Shown here one piece after another: positions 62,978 to 64,000 of a DNA stretch of 64,000 nucleotides. Source of the DNA: Pseudomonas sp. URMO17WK12:I2 (GTDB taxonomy: Bacteria; Pseudomonadota; Gammaproteobacteria; Pseudomonadales; Pseudomonadaceae); contig NZ_QKYW01000003.1 of NCBI RefSeq assembly GCF_003253735.1, forward strand, positions 496,001 through 560,000, in the 5' to 3' direction. The notes beneath the pieces are model-generated. The model was not told the origin of the DNA, did not search any database, and saw only the letters and a list, made by a program, of their open reading frames with translations. Made by a program: the position numbers and the translations under genes. Each line of letters begins with the position of its first letter. Position 1 is the first letter of the stretch.

Positions 62978-63943
62978 ATGAATCCAGATGCCTTAACCGA
63001 TCAGCTGGGCCTGTTTCTCGATGTGCTGGAGAGCGGTAGCTTTTCCGCGGCTGCGCGGCTGCATCCGCTTACGCCTTCAGCGGTTTCACGGCGCATTGAC
63101 GCCCTGGAGCGCTCACTCGACTGCAGCCTCTTCAGCCGCAGTACCCATGCGGTGCGCGCGACACCAGCCGGCCTGGCGTTTGCCGAGCGTGCCAGGCGCA
63201 TTCTCGCCGAACTGCATCTGGCCCGTGCCGAAGCGGTGTCGCTGAGCAGCGCCCCGGAGGGGCTGATCCGTATCGACGCACCGGCGCCGTTCGGTCGCCG
63301 GCACCTGGCACCGGCGATTGCCGACTTTCTCACCGCCTACCCCGGGCTGGACGTACAGCTGCGGCTGATCGACAGTTTTATCGATTTGCACGGTGCGCAC
63401 CTGGGCGAAGTGGACCTGGTGCTGCGCATCGGCCCCCTGGCCGACACTCGTCTGGTGGCGACGCCACTGTCACCGATGATTCGTGTGGTGTGTGCCAGCC
63501 CGGCTTACCTGGAGCGCCATGGCGTGCCGCGCACACCTGCCGAGCTGCTGGAGCACGCCGGCCTGGATTGGGATGGCCTGGCGCCCGCCTATGCCTGGCG
63601 CTTCGAGAACGGGGGCAAGCTCGCGGTGTACCGCCCTCGCCGCCTGCGCATGACCGCCAACAATGCCGAGACCCTGGTGTTCAGCGTGCTGGCGGGCTTG
63701 GGTGTGGCCCATTTGCCGACCTGGCTGGTCAGCGAATACCTGGTGCGTGGCGAGCTGGTGGCGCTGTTCTGCGACAACGGCCTGCCAGCCCCGGAGCCCA
63801 GCGGCATCTACGCGCTGCGCCTGGAGCGCGATGCCGATTCGCGCAGCCGCCTGCTGCTGGAATTCCTGAAGAATCGCTTCGGCCCGACACCACCCTGGGA
63901 TCTGCCGCTGCAAAGCGCCCTGCAGCGTGGCGCCGGTAACTGA
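62978..63943 (+). CDS. LysR-family regulator
   Basis: The 321-residue protein starts MNPDALTDQLGLFLDVLESGSFSAAARLHPLTPSAVSRRIDALE, with HTH of the CrgA-like group, and an effector domain (IRIDAPAPFGRRHLAPAIADFL). Start at 62978 is preferred over an upstream Met at 62945. The 107-base region to the TSUP gene contains TACCT-N13-AGGTA (about 62901-62923), a possible operator. It likely controls the divergent exporter gene. Confidence 0.92.
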   Translation: MNPDALTDQLGLFLDVLESGSFSAAARLHPLTPSAVSRRIDALERSLDCSLFSRSTHAVRATPAGLAFAERARRILAELHLARAEAVSLSSAPEGLIRIDAPAPFGRRHLAPAIADFLTAYPGLDVQLRLIDSFIDLHGAHLGEVDLVLRIGPLADTRLVATPLSPMIRVVCASPAYLERHGVPRTPAELLEHAGLDWDGLAPAYAWRFENGGKLAVYRPRRLRMTANNAETLVFSVLAGLGVAHLPTWLVSEYLVRGELVALFCDNGLPAPEPSGIYALRLERDADSRSRLLLEFLKNRFGPTPPWDLPLQSALQRGAGN

Positions 63944-63951
63944 AAGCCGTC

Positions 63952-63985
63952 CATGAAAAACGCGGCCTGAGCCGCGTTTTTCATG
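63952..63985 (+). terminator. Intrinsic terminator after the last LysR gene
   Basis: CATGAAAAACGCGGC and GCCGCGTTTTTCATG pair almost perfectly with a four-base loop. It should end transcription on both strands at the window edge. Confidence 0.92.
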
Positions 63986-64000
63986 GTGCACTGCTCACCT

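Overview
The window is about 64 kb of high-GC chromosome from a Pseudomonas-type gammaproteobacterium. The support is the sfn dimethylsulfone genes under sigma-54-type promoters, the run dusA - tal - STAS/PP2C/PilZ signalling genes - mlaA - HAD-like gene - DUF4404 - queF (as I recall the PAO1 order PA2795-PA2806), OprD-type porins, LysR/AraC-regulated catabolic islands and REP-like repeats. The species cannot be fixed from sequence alone. I see no tRNA, rRNA, CRISPR array, intact insertion sequence or prophage.

Layout. 1-3550 (minus strand): an ABC uptake operon (binding protein, permease, ATPase) ending in a pseudoazurin gene cut by the window edge. It lies behind a cobalamin riboswitch, and its likely promoter carries a Zur-like box in the spacer. 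3644-4086: Zur-type ribosomal protein paralogues, L31B intact and L36B broken by one missing base. 4556-5300: mntP with a yybP-ykoY Mn riboswitch. 5488-11007: a catabolic set (2-hydroxyacid dehydrogenase, SDR, FAH-family hydrolase, MFS transporter) with a divergent AraC regulator. 11009-19372: nhaA, a polyamine-type binding protein, a small Gly/Cys-tailed membrane protein, an NmrA-like gene divergent from an HxlR regulator, a lipoprotein, a chemoreceptor and a split YeeE/YedE transporter. 20021-25077: sfnR, a decayed livH-like permease, sfnFG and a divergent SfnC/DszC-like flavoprotein gene, with two sigma-54 promoters between sfnF and that gene. 25334-25840: a truncated sugar-permease remnant.

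26148-36232 is the most unusual metabolic region: a LysR regulator divergent from an IlvD/Edd dehydratase, both subunits of an AcnX-type hydro-lyase, an FAD-dependent oxidoreductase, and two paralogous aromatic-acid-type MFS transporters on either side of an OprD-type porin. It looks like a complete uptake and degradation module for an unidentified hydroxylated carboxylic acid.

36428-49710 (minus strand) encodes an AraC-output response regulator, a 7TMR-DISM hybrid kinase, a TonB-dependent receptor, and a TpsB/TpsA two-partner secretion pair. The 1877-residue TpsA contains six near-identical 88-residue YDG repeats. A terminator-like hairpin separates the sensory/receptor genes from the secretion genes, and a LysR regulator diverges upstream.

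51029-63943 is mostly conserved core: dusA, tal, an anti-anti-sigma/PP2C response-regulator pair, a PilZ protein, mlaA, a HAD-fold protein lacking both catalytic aspartates, DUF4404, queF, pyrF, a YcaQ-like protein, DUF1127, two LysR regulators and a TauE/SafE transporter.
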